DNA of 64,000 nucleotides, taken from Microbulbifer sp. MKSA007 (lineage in GTDB: Bacteria > Pseudomonadota > Gammaproteobacteria > Pseudomonadales > Cellvibrionaceae). Made by a program: the position numbers and the translations under genes. A model generated the notes under the pieces. The model did no database searches and was not told where the DNA came from. It was given only the letters and a program-made list of their open reading frames with translations. Shown one piece after another: positions 28,407-35,991 of the stretch (the stretch's first letter is position 1; each line of letters opens with the position of its first letter). The stretch is from positions 4,634,501 through 4,698,500 of the forward strand of contig CP128433.1 in the NCBI GenBank assembly GCA_032615215.1. Reading direction: 5' to 3'.

Positions 28407-29091
28407 TCTCCCAAAAATGACCGTACATTTGAACTGGTCATTTATATCCGCTGGTAACTACCCAAAAAGTGTTAAAGCGTTCCTGAAATCACCAGTCATT
28501 CAAGATAGCTTTAGGCAGGGGTAAAAAAGTGGATAAATTAAGAAAAAATTATTATTCCCAGATATGGAGTCACCATAAAACAAAAAAATTTTTTTACTGT
28601 CATAAGGGAATAAAGTTTCAATGTATTAACTTTAATTGGTATTTTTTTCATTAGGTGACATTTTGATTATGAGCAAAAGCCAAAAGCCCTTCGAATCCAC
28701 AAAAAAAACAAGTAATATAGGCCTTGAAATAATACTTAGCGGAGACTGATTGGCGGATTACGCCAGTTTCGGCTGCCTTGTTTTAATCTCATATATTATT
28801 TTCTCAGGATGAGTCGTGTGCACTTTGTGGTAGTTAGTGCAGTAACAGTTATCCATAGCGCACAATACATATCAGGAATTCGAAATAAAACAGGCATTCG
28901 CCAATATGACGGTTTTGCAAATCCGTCAGACAATGCCCAGGAATGTGTAATCCTGGAATTTGCATTTATTTGTAGATTCCTAAAATTATCGGGCGCGCCT
29001 ATCAGTTGAATATTTCCGCTCAAATAGAAGTTGCGACCCGGCACGCCTAATAATTAAATCAGGCTGGGTTCTTGGAAGGATTTGGAAGAAA
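28407..29091. other. Intergenic, no reliable gene
   Basis: Nearly 700 bases upstream of the AraC-type gene. Overlapping short open frames on both strands at about 28800-29040 lack coding character. A small dyad TGACGG / CCGTCA occurs at about 28907-28928. The AraC promoter must lie towards the right end. Confidence 0.45.
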
Positions 29092-30150
29092 TTGACCCAA
29101 CAAATAAGAGCTAAGCTGTTAACCGGCTTTTATGACCAAGTATCCCAGCTAAATGGCTGCCCGGAAACACTGCTTAATAGCGCCGGTATTAACCCCGAGC
29201 AAGTTGAAAAACTCGAGGGGTATCTCCCGTTGAGTAAAGTGACTGACCTTGTTGAAAAGGCCGCACGACAACTCAATTGCGCGGATTTCGGACTGAGACT
29301 GGCAAAAAGCCAGGGGGCTGCCGCCCTCAGTTCTCTTGGAGCAGCAGTATTGCAGTCGTTGACCCTCGGGGAATTCCTCAATGCTGCCGTAAAGCAATTT
29401 GCCGCCCCTCCTTATAACCTGCGAGTTGAATTGGAAGTTAAAGGGCTCCAAACGTTTATAACTTTTCATTGTTTAAATGATTTAGAAAGTTATATACCTT
29501 CGGACTCTCCATTGCCTCTCGAGCTATTCCGGGAATTTCTCCTTGGGGTTTCTGTTGTCGCACTACAAATATTATGTGGTGAAAAGTTCAATCTGGAGGC
29601 GGTTCATTTAAAGTCCAAACAGCCGCTCCACGACCAATATGAAAACTTTTTTGGTACAAATGTACAGTTTTCACAAAATAGCGACACCTTGATTCTAAGT
29701 AGCGGCCAGTTGGCCCAACCGACCGAGAAGTGCAACCCGGTTTTAAGGCCTCTATTAAAGTCTTATATCGACAAAGTACTGGAACAAGGTGAATCAAACC
29801 TGATTCACCAGGTAGAACAGCTGATCTATTGCCTGATGCCGCTAAAGCGCTGCAGTCTGCAGGAAGTCGCCAATCAGCTGGGCATGCACAAGCGCACACT
29901 GCAGCGCAGGTTGCGAGATCGGGAATTGGTGTTTGAGGATATTCTCGACCGTATTCGCCGCGAACGCGCAGAGCATTATCTCAGTAGAAAGTTGCCACCT
30001 ATGGCCCAGATTTCCAATATGCTGGGGTATCGGGAGCAGAGCTCATTTAACCGGGCCTGCGACCGCTGGTTTGGTACCACTCCAATGAAAGTTCGCCGCA
30101 GGTTGTTGAGTGAAGCTGCGGCGAAAGCTGCACTGGAAACTGAAAGTTAA
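29092..30150 (+). CDS. AraC-family transcriptional regulator
   Basis: A 352-residue regulator. The N-terminal 200 residues resemble the AraC_N (arabinose-binding-like) domain of the OruR/VirS group. The C-terminus has two helix-turn-helix motifs (SLQEVANQLGMHKRTLQRRLRDRELVFEDILDRIRRERAEHYL and PMAQISNMLGYREQSSFNRACDRWFGTTPMKVRR). It starts at a TTG with GGAAG close ahead. No co-directional metabolic gene is adjacent, so its target is not evident; a 19-bp perfect inverted repeat lies just past its stop codon. Confidence 0.9.
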   Translation: MTQQIRAKLLTGFYDQVSQLNGCPETLLNSAGINPEQVEKLEGYLPLSKVTDLVEKAARQLNCADFGLRLAKSQGAAALSSLGAAVLQSLTLGEFLNAAVKQFAAPPYNLRVELEVKGLQTFITFHCLNDLESYIPSDSPLPLELFREFLLGVSVVALQILCGEKFNLEAVHLKSKQPLHDQYENFFGTNVQFSQNSDTLILSSGQLAQPTEKCNPVLRPLLKSYIDKVLEQGESNLIHQVEQLIYCLMPLKRCSLQEVANQLGMHKRTLQRRLRDRELVFEDILDRIRRERAEHYLSRKLPPMAQISNMLGYREQSSFNRACDRWFGTTPMKVRRRLLSEAAAKAALETES

Positions 30151-30171
30151 AGCCCCTTCAGAAAAATACAG

Positions 30172-30218
30172 AATCAGTCGTGACACAAGCCAGATTTTAG
30201 CTTGTGTCACGACTGATT
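30172..30218. terminator. Long perfect inverted repeat after the AraC gene
   Basis: Nineteen bases (AATCAGTCGTGACACAAGC, 30172-30190) are repeated exactly inverted at 30200-30218 with a nine-base loop. It lies 21 bases after the AraC stop. There is no T run on either strand. It is probably a terminator or 3' stabiliser. Confidence 0.6.
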
Positions 30219-30546
30219 AAATACCCAGCCTTTCCTACTTACTCATCCCCTAATTCCCACCTACACCACTGATCAATTAGAGCCTGTCAGATCTCTGGAT
30301 CATTAGTCGTAAAGTGAGCTCTCCAGCCCCACACTTCTTTACAAGTTATCCACATTACTTACTCATTCCTCGACTATTTTCGATGGCAGTCCCAGGCCAA
30401 TTCGAGAAGCCAGCCCTTCGCTGAGCGGTAATCGCCATTTCCCGAGTCTATAGTTTCGGGCGACAGCAATAACCTCTGTCAAAACCCAATGAGCAAAGTT
30501 GAGGCTCCAGGGACTCCCCTCAAAGTGCCTACGACAGGAGAACACG
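30219..30546. other. Intergenic upstream of the small Cys-module gene
   Basis: About 330 bases without a gene. It must hold the promoter for the 30547 and 30854 genes. No regulatory motif was recognised. Confidence 0.45.
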
Positions 30547-30801
30547 ATGAAAAAAATATTTATCCCAGTAGCAGCCCTCTTACTGGCCACAAATGTATCT
30601 GCACAGCCGCGCCAGCCTCCGCAGGAAGCGATTGATGCCTGCAGCAGCTTGGCAGAAGGAGACGCCTGCACTGTCGAGACACCCAGAGGCACATTGGAGG
30701 GCACCTGCCGTATGCCCCCGCAGATTGAGCAGCTGGTCTGTGTACCTGCCGGCGGCAAGGGCAAAGGCGGCCCTCGCCCCATGGAAGATGAAGAACAGTA
30801 A
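30547..30801 (+). CDS. Small secreted four-Cys protein
   Basis: 84 residues: a signal peptide (MKKIFIPVAALLLATNVSA), then one module, AIDACSSLAEGDACTVETPRG, continuing TCRMPPQIEQLVCVP, with four cysteines likely forming two disulfides in the periplasm, and a Gly/Lys-rich acidic tail. The same module opens the next gene's product (ALEACRNLSSGASCSMELPNG, then CRNHPQSHGLACVP), which points to duplication and a shared function. CAGGAG lies upstream of the ATG. The two genes are 52 bases apart, likely co-transcribed. Function unknown. Confidence 0.75.
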   Translation: MKKIFIPVAALLLATNVSAQPRQPPQEAIDACSSLAEGDACTVETPRGTLEGTCRMPPQIEQLVCVPAGGKGKGGPRPMEDEEQ

Positions 30802-30853
30802 CTCCCAATTAATCGCAACCGGCCAGCGGTACTGTAAATCTTGAGATGTCATT

Positions 30854-31960
30854 ATGAAGAAGTGGTTATTTGTGGGGCTTTGCAGTATTGCGCCTCTCTC
30901 GCTGGCTCACGTACCCGATAGCGCCCTGGAGGCTTGTCGAAACCTGTCCAGTGGCGCCAGCTGCTCAATGGAACTGCCCAATGGCCGAGTCAGTGGTCGC
31001 TGCCGCAACCACCCCCAATCACATGGCCTAGCTTGTGTTCCCGAGCGCAAACTGACTGCGCGCTCTACAGGAGGGGGCGCCACTGGTGGACGCCACACCG
31101 CTCGCAAACACACAGTGGTGCAATCCGATGGTCTGCAGCACACTGTTCCCGCTACCGAAGCACCGATTACCTTTAGTGAAGTGAGTATCAGTATCCAGGG
31201 ACCCTGGCGCGTTATTGAGGCCAATGGTATTTCCGAGCATAAGACTGGTACCTTCCCCAATCGCGGCAATCCCCATGAAATCGAGGTGCAGCGCTACCGT
31301 TTCCGAGTTCCGGCTATTCCCCAAATTGCCGCTCAATCTACACCGGTTCCGTTGCAGAATTTTGGTATCGGACTGAACGGAGTGCCTTTCGACCCCAGTG
31401 CTGCGGAATGGTACCTGGGCAATCGGGGACGCTGGCGCTACGAAGCCCTATCCGGTGCGATTCAGCTGGGTGTAGACGATAACTACGCCCATGTTCAGCC
31501 CAATGGTGCCTATCACTATCACGGAATTCCCACCGGTTTATTACAGCGCCTGGGGGTATCTAAGGAAAGGCATTCGCCACTGATTGGCTGGGCTGCCGAT
31601 GGATTCCCCATTTATGCCCTGTACGCCTATGCCGATGGTTGGGAACCGAAATCCGGAATTGCGGCAGTGACTTCAAGCTATCAGGTGAAACCCGGGAAAC
31701 GCCCCAAGGGCAGTAAAGAACCCGGTGGCTACTACGATGGTACCTTTGTGGATGATTACCACTATGTAGCTGGCTCCGGCACATTGGATGAGTGCAACGG
31801 CAGAATGGTTCGCACCCCGGAATTCCCCAAAGGCACCTATGCCTATTTTCTAACAGAGGACTGGCCCATTATCCCGCGCTGTTACAAGGGCACCCCGTCA
31901 GAGGATTTTCGTCGGGGCCCCGGTAACAACCAGCGCAAGGGTGCAACTAGGCGCCCCTAG
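30854..31960 (+). CDS. Secreted YHYH-domain protein with N-terminal Cys module
   Basis: 368 residues. A signal peptide (ending PLSLAH) is followed by the four-Cys module shared with the upstream gene (about residues 25-65), a Gly/Thr/His-rich linker, and a large YHYH domain with GAYHYHGIPTG, GWAADGFPIYALY and DDYHYVAGSGTLDECNG near its C-terminal half. YHYH proteins are secreted proteins of unknown activity common in marine bacteria and metazoans. The His-rich conserved motifs suggest metal binding, which is inference. It faces radA convergently, with a hairpin between. Confidence 0.85.
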   Translation: MKKWLFVGLCSIAPLSLAHVPDSALEACRNLSSGASCSMELPNGRVSGRCRNHPQSHGLACVPERKLTARSTGGGATGGRHTARKHTVVQSDGLQHTVPATEAPITFSEVSISIQGPWRVIEANGISEHKTGTFPNRGNPHEIEVQRYRFRVPAIPQIAAQSTPVPLQNFGIGLNGVPFDPSAAEWYLGNRGRWRYEALSGAIQLGVDDNYAHVQPNGAYHYHGIPTGLLQRLGVSKERHSPLIGWAADGFPIYALYAYADGWEPKSGIAAVTSSYQVKPGKRPKGSKEPGGYYDGTFVDDYHYVAGSGTLDECNGRMVRTPEFPKGTYAYFLTEDWPIIPRCYKGTPSEDFRRGPGNNQRKGATRRP

Positions 31961-31989
31961 CGCAGGAGGCTCTGAAAGCTCACTTCCCC

Positions 31990-32015
31990 AGAGGAATACC
32001 GCAAGGTATTCCTCT
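31990..32015. terminator. Hairpin between the YHYH gene and radA
   Basis: AGAGGAATACC-GCAA-GGTATTCCTCT is a perfect 11-bp stem with a GCAA tetraloop between convergent genes. It lacks a T run but is placed to end both transcripts. Confidence 0.6.
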
Positions 32016-32043
32016 GCCAAAACAGCCGTCCCCGGCTGGGCTG

Positions 32044-33438
32044 TCAGCTCATATCAATTACCGCCAGCGCTTCCGCCAAGGTCTTGACCGAGTGCATTTC
32101 CATTCCCTCGATATCGTTCTTCAAGCGGTTGGCTGCAGGCACAATGGCTTTGCGGAAACCGTGTTTGGCCGCCTCGCGCAAACGCTCCTGGCCCGAGGGC
32201 ACCGGGCGAATCTCGCCTGACAGCCCCACTTCCCCGAATACCACCAGATCCCGAGGCAGGACACGGTTGCGGAAACTGGAGACTACCGCCAATAAGAGTG
32301 TCAGGTCGGCGCTGGTTTCCATCACCTTTACCCCGCCAACCACATTGATAAAGACATCCTGGTCCCCCACCAAGACCCCACCGTGGCGATGCAACACAGC
32401 GAGCAGCATGTTCAAGCGGTTCTGGTCGAGGCCCACCGCTACCCGGCGGGGGTTGCCAAGACTGCTATCGTCCACCAGGGCCTGCAACTCTACTAACAGC
32501 GGCCGGGTGCCCTCCCACACCGAAGTCACCACAGAACCGGCCGCGATCTCCTCGGCCCTTTGCAGGAAAATGGCTGAGGGATTGGATACCTCTTTCAGGC
32601 CCTGCTCTGTCATGGCAAACACGCCGAGTTCATTAACGGCCCCAAAGCGATTTTTATGGGCCCGCAATGTGCGGAAGCGGGAGTCGTGGGTGCCTTCGAG
32701 GAGAATGGAGCAGTCGATAATATGTTCCAGCACCTTGGGGCCCGCGAGACTGCCATCTTTGGTGACATGCCCCACCAGAATCAGCGCCGTGCCAGTCTGT
32801 TTGGCAAAGCGGGTCAGGTAGGCCGCACTCTCGCGCACCTGTGCCACAGAGCCGGGTGCCGATTGCACATCGCTCATGTGCATCACCTGGATCGAGTCCA
32901 CTACCATTACCCGAGGATTCACTTCCTTGGCCGCCAGGCAAATACGCTCCACATCGGTTTCGCTGAGCAATTGCAGGGAATCCGTGGGCAGACCCAAGCG
33001 CTTAGCGCGCATAGCAACCTGCTGGAGAGATTCCTCGCCGGTGATATAAAGCGCCGGCATTGAAGTCGCGAGATGGCACAGGGTCTGGAGTAAAACAGTG
33101 GATTTACCCGCACCAGGATGGCCGCCGATCAATACGACGGAGCCAGGCACCAGCCCGCCGCCCAGCACTCGATCCAGTTCCGAGGCCGTAGTGGGAATAC
33201 GCGGCAATTCACTGAGGTCGATTTCCGATAGTTTTTGTACTTTGCCAGCACCAGCGGAACCGGCGTAACCACTTTGTGTATCGGTAAAATTCGCGGCGCG
33301 ACTGTCTTTGTGATCCGGTCCCAGGCGTACTTCCGATAGGCTATTCCAAGTGCCACAAGCACTACACTGCCCTGCCCATTTGGTGTAGTCAGCGCCGCAT
33401 TCATTACACACGTAGGCAGTTTTACGTTTTGTGGCCAA
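32044..33438 (-). CDS. radA: DNA repair protein RadA (Sms)
   Basis: About 464 residues, the normal RadA length. It has an N-terminal zinc finger (CNECGADYTKWAGQCSACG), a RecA-like ATPase with Walker A GHPGAGKST, the RadA-specific KNRFG motif (AHKNRFGAVNELG) and a C-terminal Lon-protease-like domain (GEVGLSGEIRPV). RadA is a hexameric helicase aiding branch migration in recombinational repair. The best start is the TTG at 33438, preceded by GGGAG at ideal spacing and giving MATKRKTAYVCNECG; the frame opens a little further upstream. Confidence 0.96.
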   Translation of the reverse strand: MATKRKTAYVCNECGADYTKWAGQCSACGTWNSLSEVRLGPDHKDSRAANFTDTQSGYAGSAGAGKVQKLSEIDLSELPRIPTTASELDRVLGGGLVPGSVVLIGGHPGAGKSTVLLQTLCHLATSMPALYITGEESLQQVAMRAKRLGLPTDSLQLLSETDVERICLAAKEVNPRVMVVDSIQVMHMSDVQSAPGSVAQVRESAAYLTRFAKQTGTALILVGHVTKDGSLAGPKVLEHIIDCSILLEGTHDSRFRTLRAHKNRFGAVNELGVFAMTEQGLKEVSNPSAIFLQRAEEIAAGSVVTSVWEGTRPLLVELQALVDDSSLGNPRRVAVGLDQNRLNMLLAVLHRHGGVLVGDQDVFINVVGGVKVMETSADLTLLLAVVSSFRNRVLPRDLVVFGEVGLSGEIRPVPSGQERLREAAKHGFRKAIVPAANRLKNDIEGMEMHSVKTLAEALAVIDMS

Positions 33439-33587
33439 AGCACTCTCCCGAAAAGTCACAGAATTGATCGGCGCACAGTTTACCCCTTATCCGGCCGAGG
33501 CGGGTGGTGCTCAGCAGTCTAAAATGACTCTCCTACACGGATCCCTTCTATTGGCATCTTCTCCTTCCAATTGGTCTATCTACGCGA

Positions 33588-33628
33588 TTGATCTAGATCA
33601 ATTCACCCAGCCCCCTCCGAGATAACAT
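33588..33628 (+). promoter_or_regulatory. FNR-dependent promoter of the pseudoazurin gene
   Basis: TTGATCTAGATCAA (33588-33601) is a perfect, fully palindromic FNR box. TAACAT lies 21 bases downstream, a spacing that matches the ompW promoter and puts the box close to -41. The gene starts at 33700. Confidence 0.75.
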
Positions 33629-33699
33629 CCGCCGCTGCCTCTACCCACTAATGGGGAGGCGCAGAACAACACTGACTAACCATCGAACAGGAAGTAAGT

Positions 33700-34143
33700 A
33701 TGTCGTCTATTACTCTTCGCGGCGCGATTCTGGCGCTCGCCATGGCCTCGACCTCCGCCCTGGCTGCGGATCACGAAGTTAAGATGCTGAACCAGGGCAA
33801 GGACGGCATGATGACTTTTGAACCGGCATTTCTCGCAGTAGCACCGGGCGATTCTGTCACCTTCCTGCCCACTGATGCGGCCCACAACACTCACTCAGTT
33901 TTGTCCCCTGCCGAGGGCGCTACCTGGAATGGCAGCATGGGAGAAAAGGTGACTGTCACTTTGAACCAGGAAGGTGTCTACGTATACCAGTGCGACCCAC
34001 ATCTGCCGCTGGGTATGGTTGGGGTAATTCAGGTAGGTAAGGCAACCAACTTGGAAGAAGCCAAGAAGCATGCCGAAGGCATGAATGCCACCATCGCCAT
34101 GAACAAGGAGAGGCTCACTCAATACCTCGGCCAAGTCCAATAA
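33700..34143 (+). CDS. Pseudoazurin, periplasmic blue copper protein
   Basis: 147 residues with a signal peptide ending SALAA. The type 1 copper ligands are all visible: H62 in DAAHNTHSV, then C98, H101 and M106 in YQCDPHLPLGMVGVI. The C-terminal helical tail (ATNLEEAKKHAEGMNATIAMNKERLTQYL) is typical of pseudoazurin. Pseudoazurins shuttle single electrons, classically to copper nitrite reductase or cytochrome cd1; neither is in this window. The gene is downstream of a perfect FNR box and 13 bases ahead of an ODP-type MBL gene, implying a low-oxygen redox operon. Confidence 0.92.
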   Translation: MSSITLRGAILALAMASTSALAADHEVKMLNQGKDGMMTFEPAFLAVAPGDSVTFLPTDAAHNTHSVLSPAEGATWNGSMGEKVTVTLNQEGVYVYQCDPHLPLGMVGVIQVGKATNLEEAKKHAEGMNATIAMNKERLTQYLGQVQ

Positions 34144-34156
34144 GAGGAGTCGCGGC

Positions 34157-34954
34157 GTGGACATCCTATTTGAAAAAGGTCACCACCTGGTTGCGCGGTT
34201 CGGCGATTTGGTTAAAGAGCAGAATGGCAGCGATGGGGTACAGGCCAATCAATTTGTTATTCGCCGCGGCACCAAAGGGGCGCTTATCGATCCCGGCGGC
34301 GATCTGACTTACACACACCTCACCATTGAGCTCAGCCGCCATTTGAACCTGAGCGAACTGGACCTGATCTTGGCCTCTCACCAGGATCCGGATATTATCG
34401 CCTCGCTGCCGCGCTGGATGCTGCATTCGCGCTGTAAGGTGGCGGTGTCGAAGCTGTGGTCGCGGTTTTTGCCACACCTGGTTTCCGGCTTTGTCGCCTC
34501 GCGTGCCGGTGCTGAACGCTGGCAGGAACGTATCATGCCTCTGGATGATAAGGGAGAAATTATCCCCTTCAGCGACAGTGAGATCTGGGCGCTGCCGGCG
34601 CACTTTATGCACTCCTGTGGCAACTTCAGTTTTTATGATCCGGTCAGCCGCATATTGTTTTCCGGCGATATCGGTGCCTCACTCGGTGGTGAGGAGGGCG
34701 AAGTCAAAGATTTCGACGAGCACCTGCCGTCGATGGAAGGGTTCCACCGCCGCTATATGGGCGGGAACTGGACCTGTCGCCTCTGGGCCAAGATGATTCG
34801 GGAACTCAACCCCGCAATGATTGTGCCCCAGCACGGCGGTTACTTTGCCTCAGGCGATGTCAAAGAGCGCTTCCTGGGCTGGCTAGAGCGCCTCGAATGT
34901 GGGCCGGACCTATTGCGACACCAGGACTTCCGCCTGCCCCTGGGCCGCTCTTAA
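34157..34954 (+). CDS. ODP-type MBL-fold diiron protein
   Basis: 265 residues, GTG start with GAGGAG seven bases upstream. It keeps the MBL metal-binding pattern in the form used by flavodiiron and ODP proteins: SHQDPDIIASLPRW, then HFMHSCGNFSFYD, LFSGDIG and VPQHGGYF. There is no flavodoxin domain. ODP (oxygen-binding diiron protein) homologues bind O2 at a diiron centre and act as sensors or reductases. It is translationally close to pseudoazurin (13-base gap) under an FNR promoter, so an oxygen or nitric oxide role with pseudoazurin as possible electron partner is a reasonable inference. Confidence 0.82.
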   Translation: MDILFEKGHHLVARFGDLVKEQNGSDGVQANQFVIRRGTKGALIDPGGDLTYTHLTIELSRHLNLSELDLILASHQDPDIIASLPRWMLHSRCKVAVSKLWSRFLPHLVSGFVASRAGAERWQERIMPLDDKGEIIPFSDSEIWALPAHFMHSCGNFSFYDPVSRILFSGDIGASLGGEEGEVKDFDEHLPSMEGFHRRYMGGNWTCRLWAKMIRELNPAMIVPQHGGYFASGDVKERFLGWLERLECGPDLLRHQDFRLPLGRS

Positions 34955-34991
34955 TCCGCCATCCCGCAAGCGGGAAGTTGCACCGGCAGAG

Positions 34992-35022
34992 GCCAGCCCA
35001 TACACTGCGGGCTGGCTTGTTT
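34992..35022 (+). terminator. Rho-independent terminator after the ODP gene
   Basis: GCCAGCCC-ATACACTGC-GGGCTGGC followed by TTGTTTT, 38 bases beyond the stop of the ODP gene and 14 before the next start codon. Confidence 0.75.
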
Positions 35023-35035
35023 TCTGAATACCGCC

Positions 35036-35383
35036 ATGCACACCGGGATCTTCCGCCTATTTTTGCTCATACTGCTACTGGCCTTCGGCGGCCAGGCAGT
35101 TGCGTCATCCTGTGCGGAAACACACGAACCCCCAGCGGCATCCATCGCTGCAGAAGAAAAAGGCCATTGCGACGAGGCAACCCTTGAGAACTGCAGCGAC
35201 AGCCATCCCTCCAGTTGCACTGCTGAATGCAGCTGCTGTGCAGGGCCAGGCACCAGCTCTGCGGTAAACGCTCAATATAAAATCCTTGTATACAACCGCA
35301 ATCTACTTGTAACTGCCTACCGGGAATTTAATTCCTCTCCAGATCCGGAAATGGCACTACGCCCACCCATATTCCGCATTTAA
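35036..35383 (+). CDS. Cys-rich periplasmic protein, probably metal-related
   Basis: 115 residues: a signal peptide (LFLLILLLAFGGQAVAS), a Cys/His-rich acidic middle (SSCAETHE, GHCDEATLENCSDSHPSSCTAECSCC) and a C-terminus ending LRPPIFRI. Small secreted proteins of this look are frequent next to cop genes. It precedes a DUF411-CopA-CopB set on the same strand. Metal scavenging or sensing is likely but not shown. No strong ribosome site precedes the ATG, and it begins only 14 bases past a terminator. Confidence 0.7.
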   Translation: MHTGIFRLFLLILLLAFGGQAVASSCAETHEPPAASIAAEEKGHCDEATLENCSDSHPSSCTAECSCCAGPGTSSAVNAQYKILVYNRNLLVTAYREFNSSPDPEMALRPPIFRI

Positions 35384-35390
35384 CGGGCCC

Positions 35391-35408
35391 CGTATGCCTA
35401 GGCATACG
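35391..35408. promoter_or_regulatory. 18-bp perfect palindrome ahead of the copper operon
   Basis: CGTATGCCTAGGCATACG reads identically on both strands. It lies between the Cys-rich gene and the DUF411-CopA-CopB operon, 84 bases upstream of the DUF411 start. It could be an operator for a dimeric regulator; no T run supports a terminator. Confidence 0.5.
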
Positions 35409-35491
35409 CGTACTCCCCAGTTTTACTCCAAATATTTTTTATAAATACTCGCGCGCCTGTGTGCGCCCTTAATCTCATCATCGGAGTTCAT

Positions 35492-35980
35492 ATGAATCGT
35501 TCAATTTTGGTCGCTATTGCGGCGCTACTCACAACCCTAGCATTAAGTGCCTGTGCCGAATCTTCAGACCCCAAAAAGGAAACTGTGAGCCTGACCACTT
35601 ACAAATCCGCCACCTGCGGCTGCTGCAAAATTTGGGTTGAGCATGCCCAACAAAGTGGCTTTGACGTCGTAGCAAAGGATGTCGAAGACCTTAACGGCGT
35701 GAAAAAGCAGCACCATATCTCTCCGCGCTACCAATCCTGCCACACCACAGTGTCAGAACAGGGCTATGTTTTTGAAGGGCATGTACCGGCAAAGCTGATA
35801 CAACGTTTCTTGCAAAATCCACCGCAGAATGCCATTGGCCTCGCAGTACCAGGTATGCCCCTGGGCAGCCCCGGTATGGAAGTGGGCGACCGTTTTACGC
35901 CCTATCAGGTAATGCTGCTTAACAAAGATGGCAGCAGCGAAATTTACGCCGAAATCAATACGGCACAGGAGCAGTTTTAA
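35492..35980 (+). CDS. DUF411 metal-binding lipoprotein
   Basis: 162 residues beginning MNRSILVAIAALLTTLALSAC, a lipoprotein signal with lipobox LSAC. The mature part has the DUF411 signature: YKSATCGCCKIWVEH near residue 45, YQSCHTT, GHVPAKLIQRFL and VPGMPLGSPGMEVG. Members are found in copper-resistance loci and are thought to bind copper in the periplasm. CGGAG six bases ahead supports this ATG over an upstream in-frame one. It is followed 11 bases later by the CopA-like gene. Confidence 0.88.
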   Translation: MNRSILVAIAALLTTLALSACAESSDPKKETVSLTTYKSATCGCCKIWVEHAQQSGFDVVAKDVEDLNGVKKQHHISPRYQSCHTTVSEQGYVFEGHVPAKLIQRFLQNPPQNAIGLAVPGMPLGSPGMEVGDRFTPYQVMLLNKDGSSEIYAEINTAQEQF

Positions 35981-35991
35981 AAGGGACATCG

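Noticed and set aside
32084..32821. 245-codon ORF antisense to radA
   Set aside because: radA is certain; the antisense protein is Ser/Arg/Thr-rich, as expected of a shadow frame.
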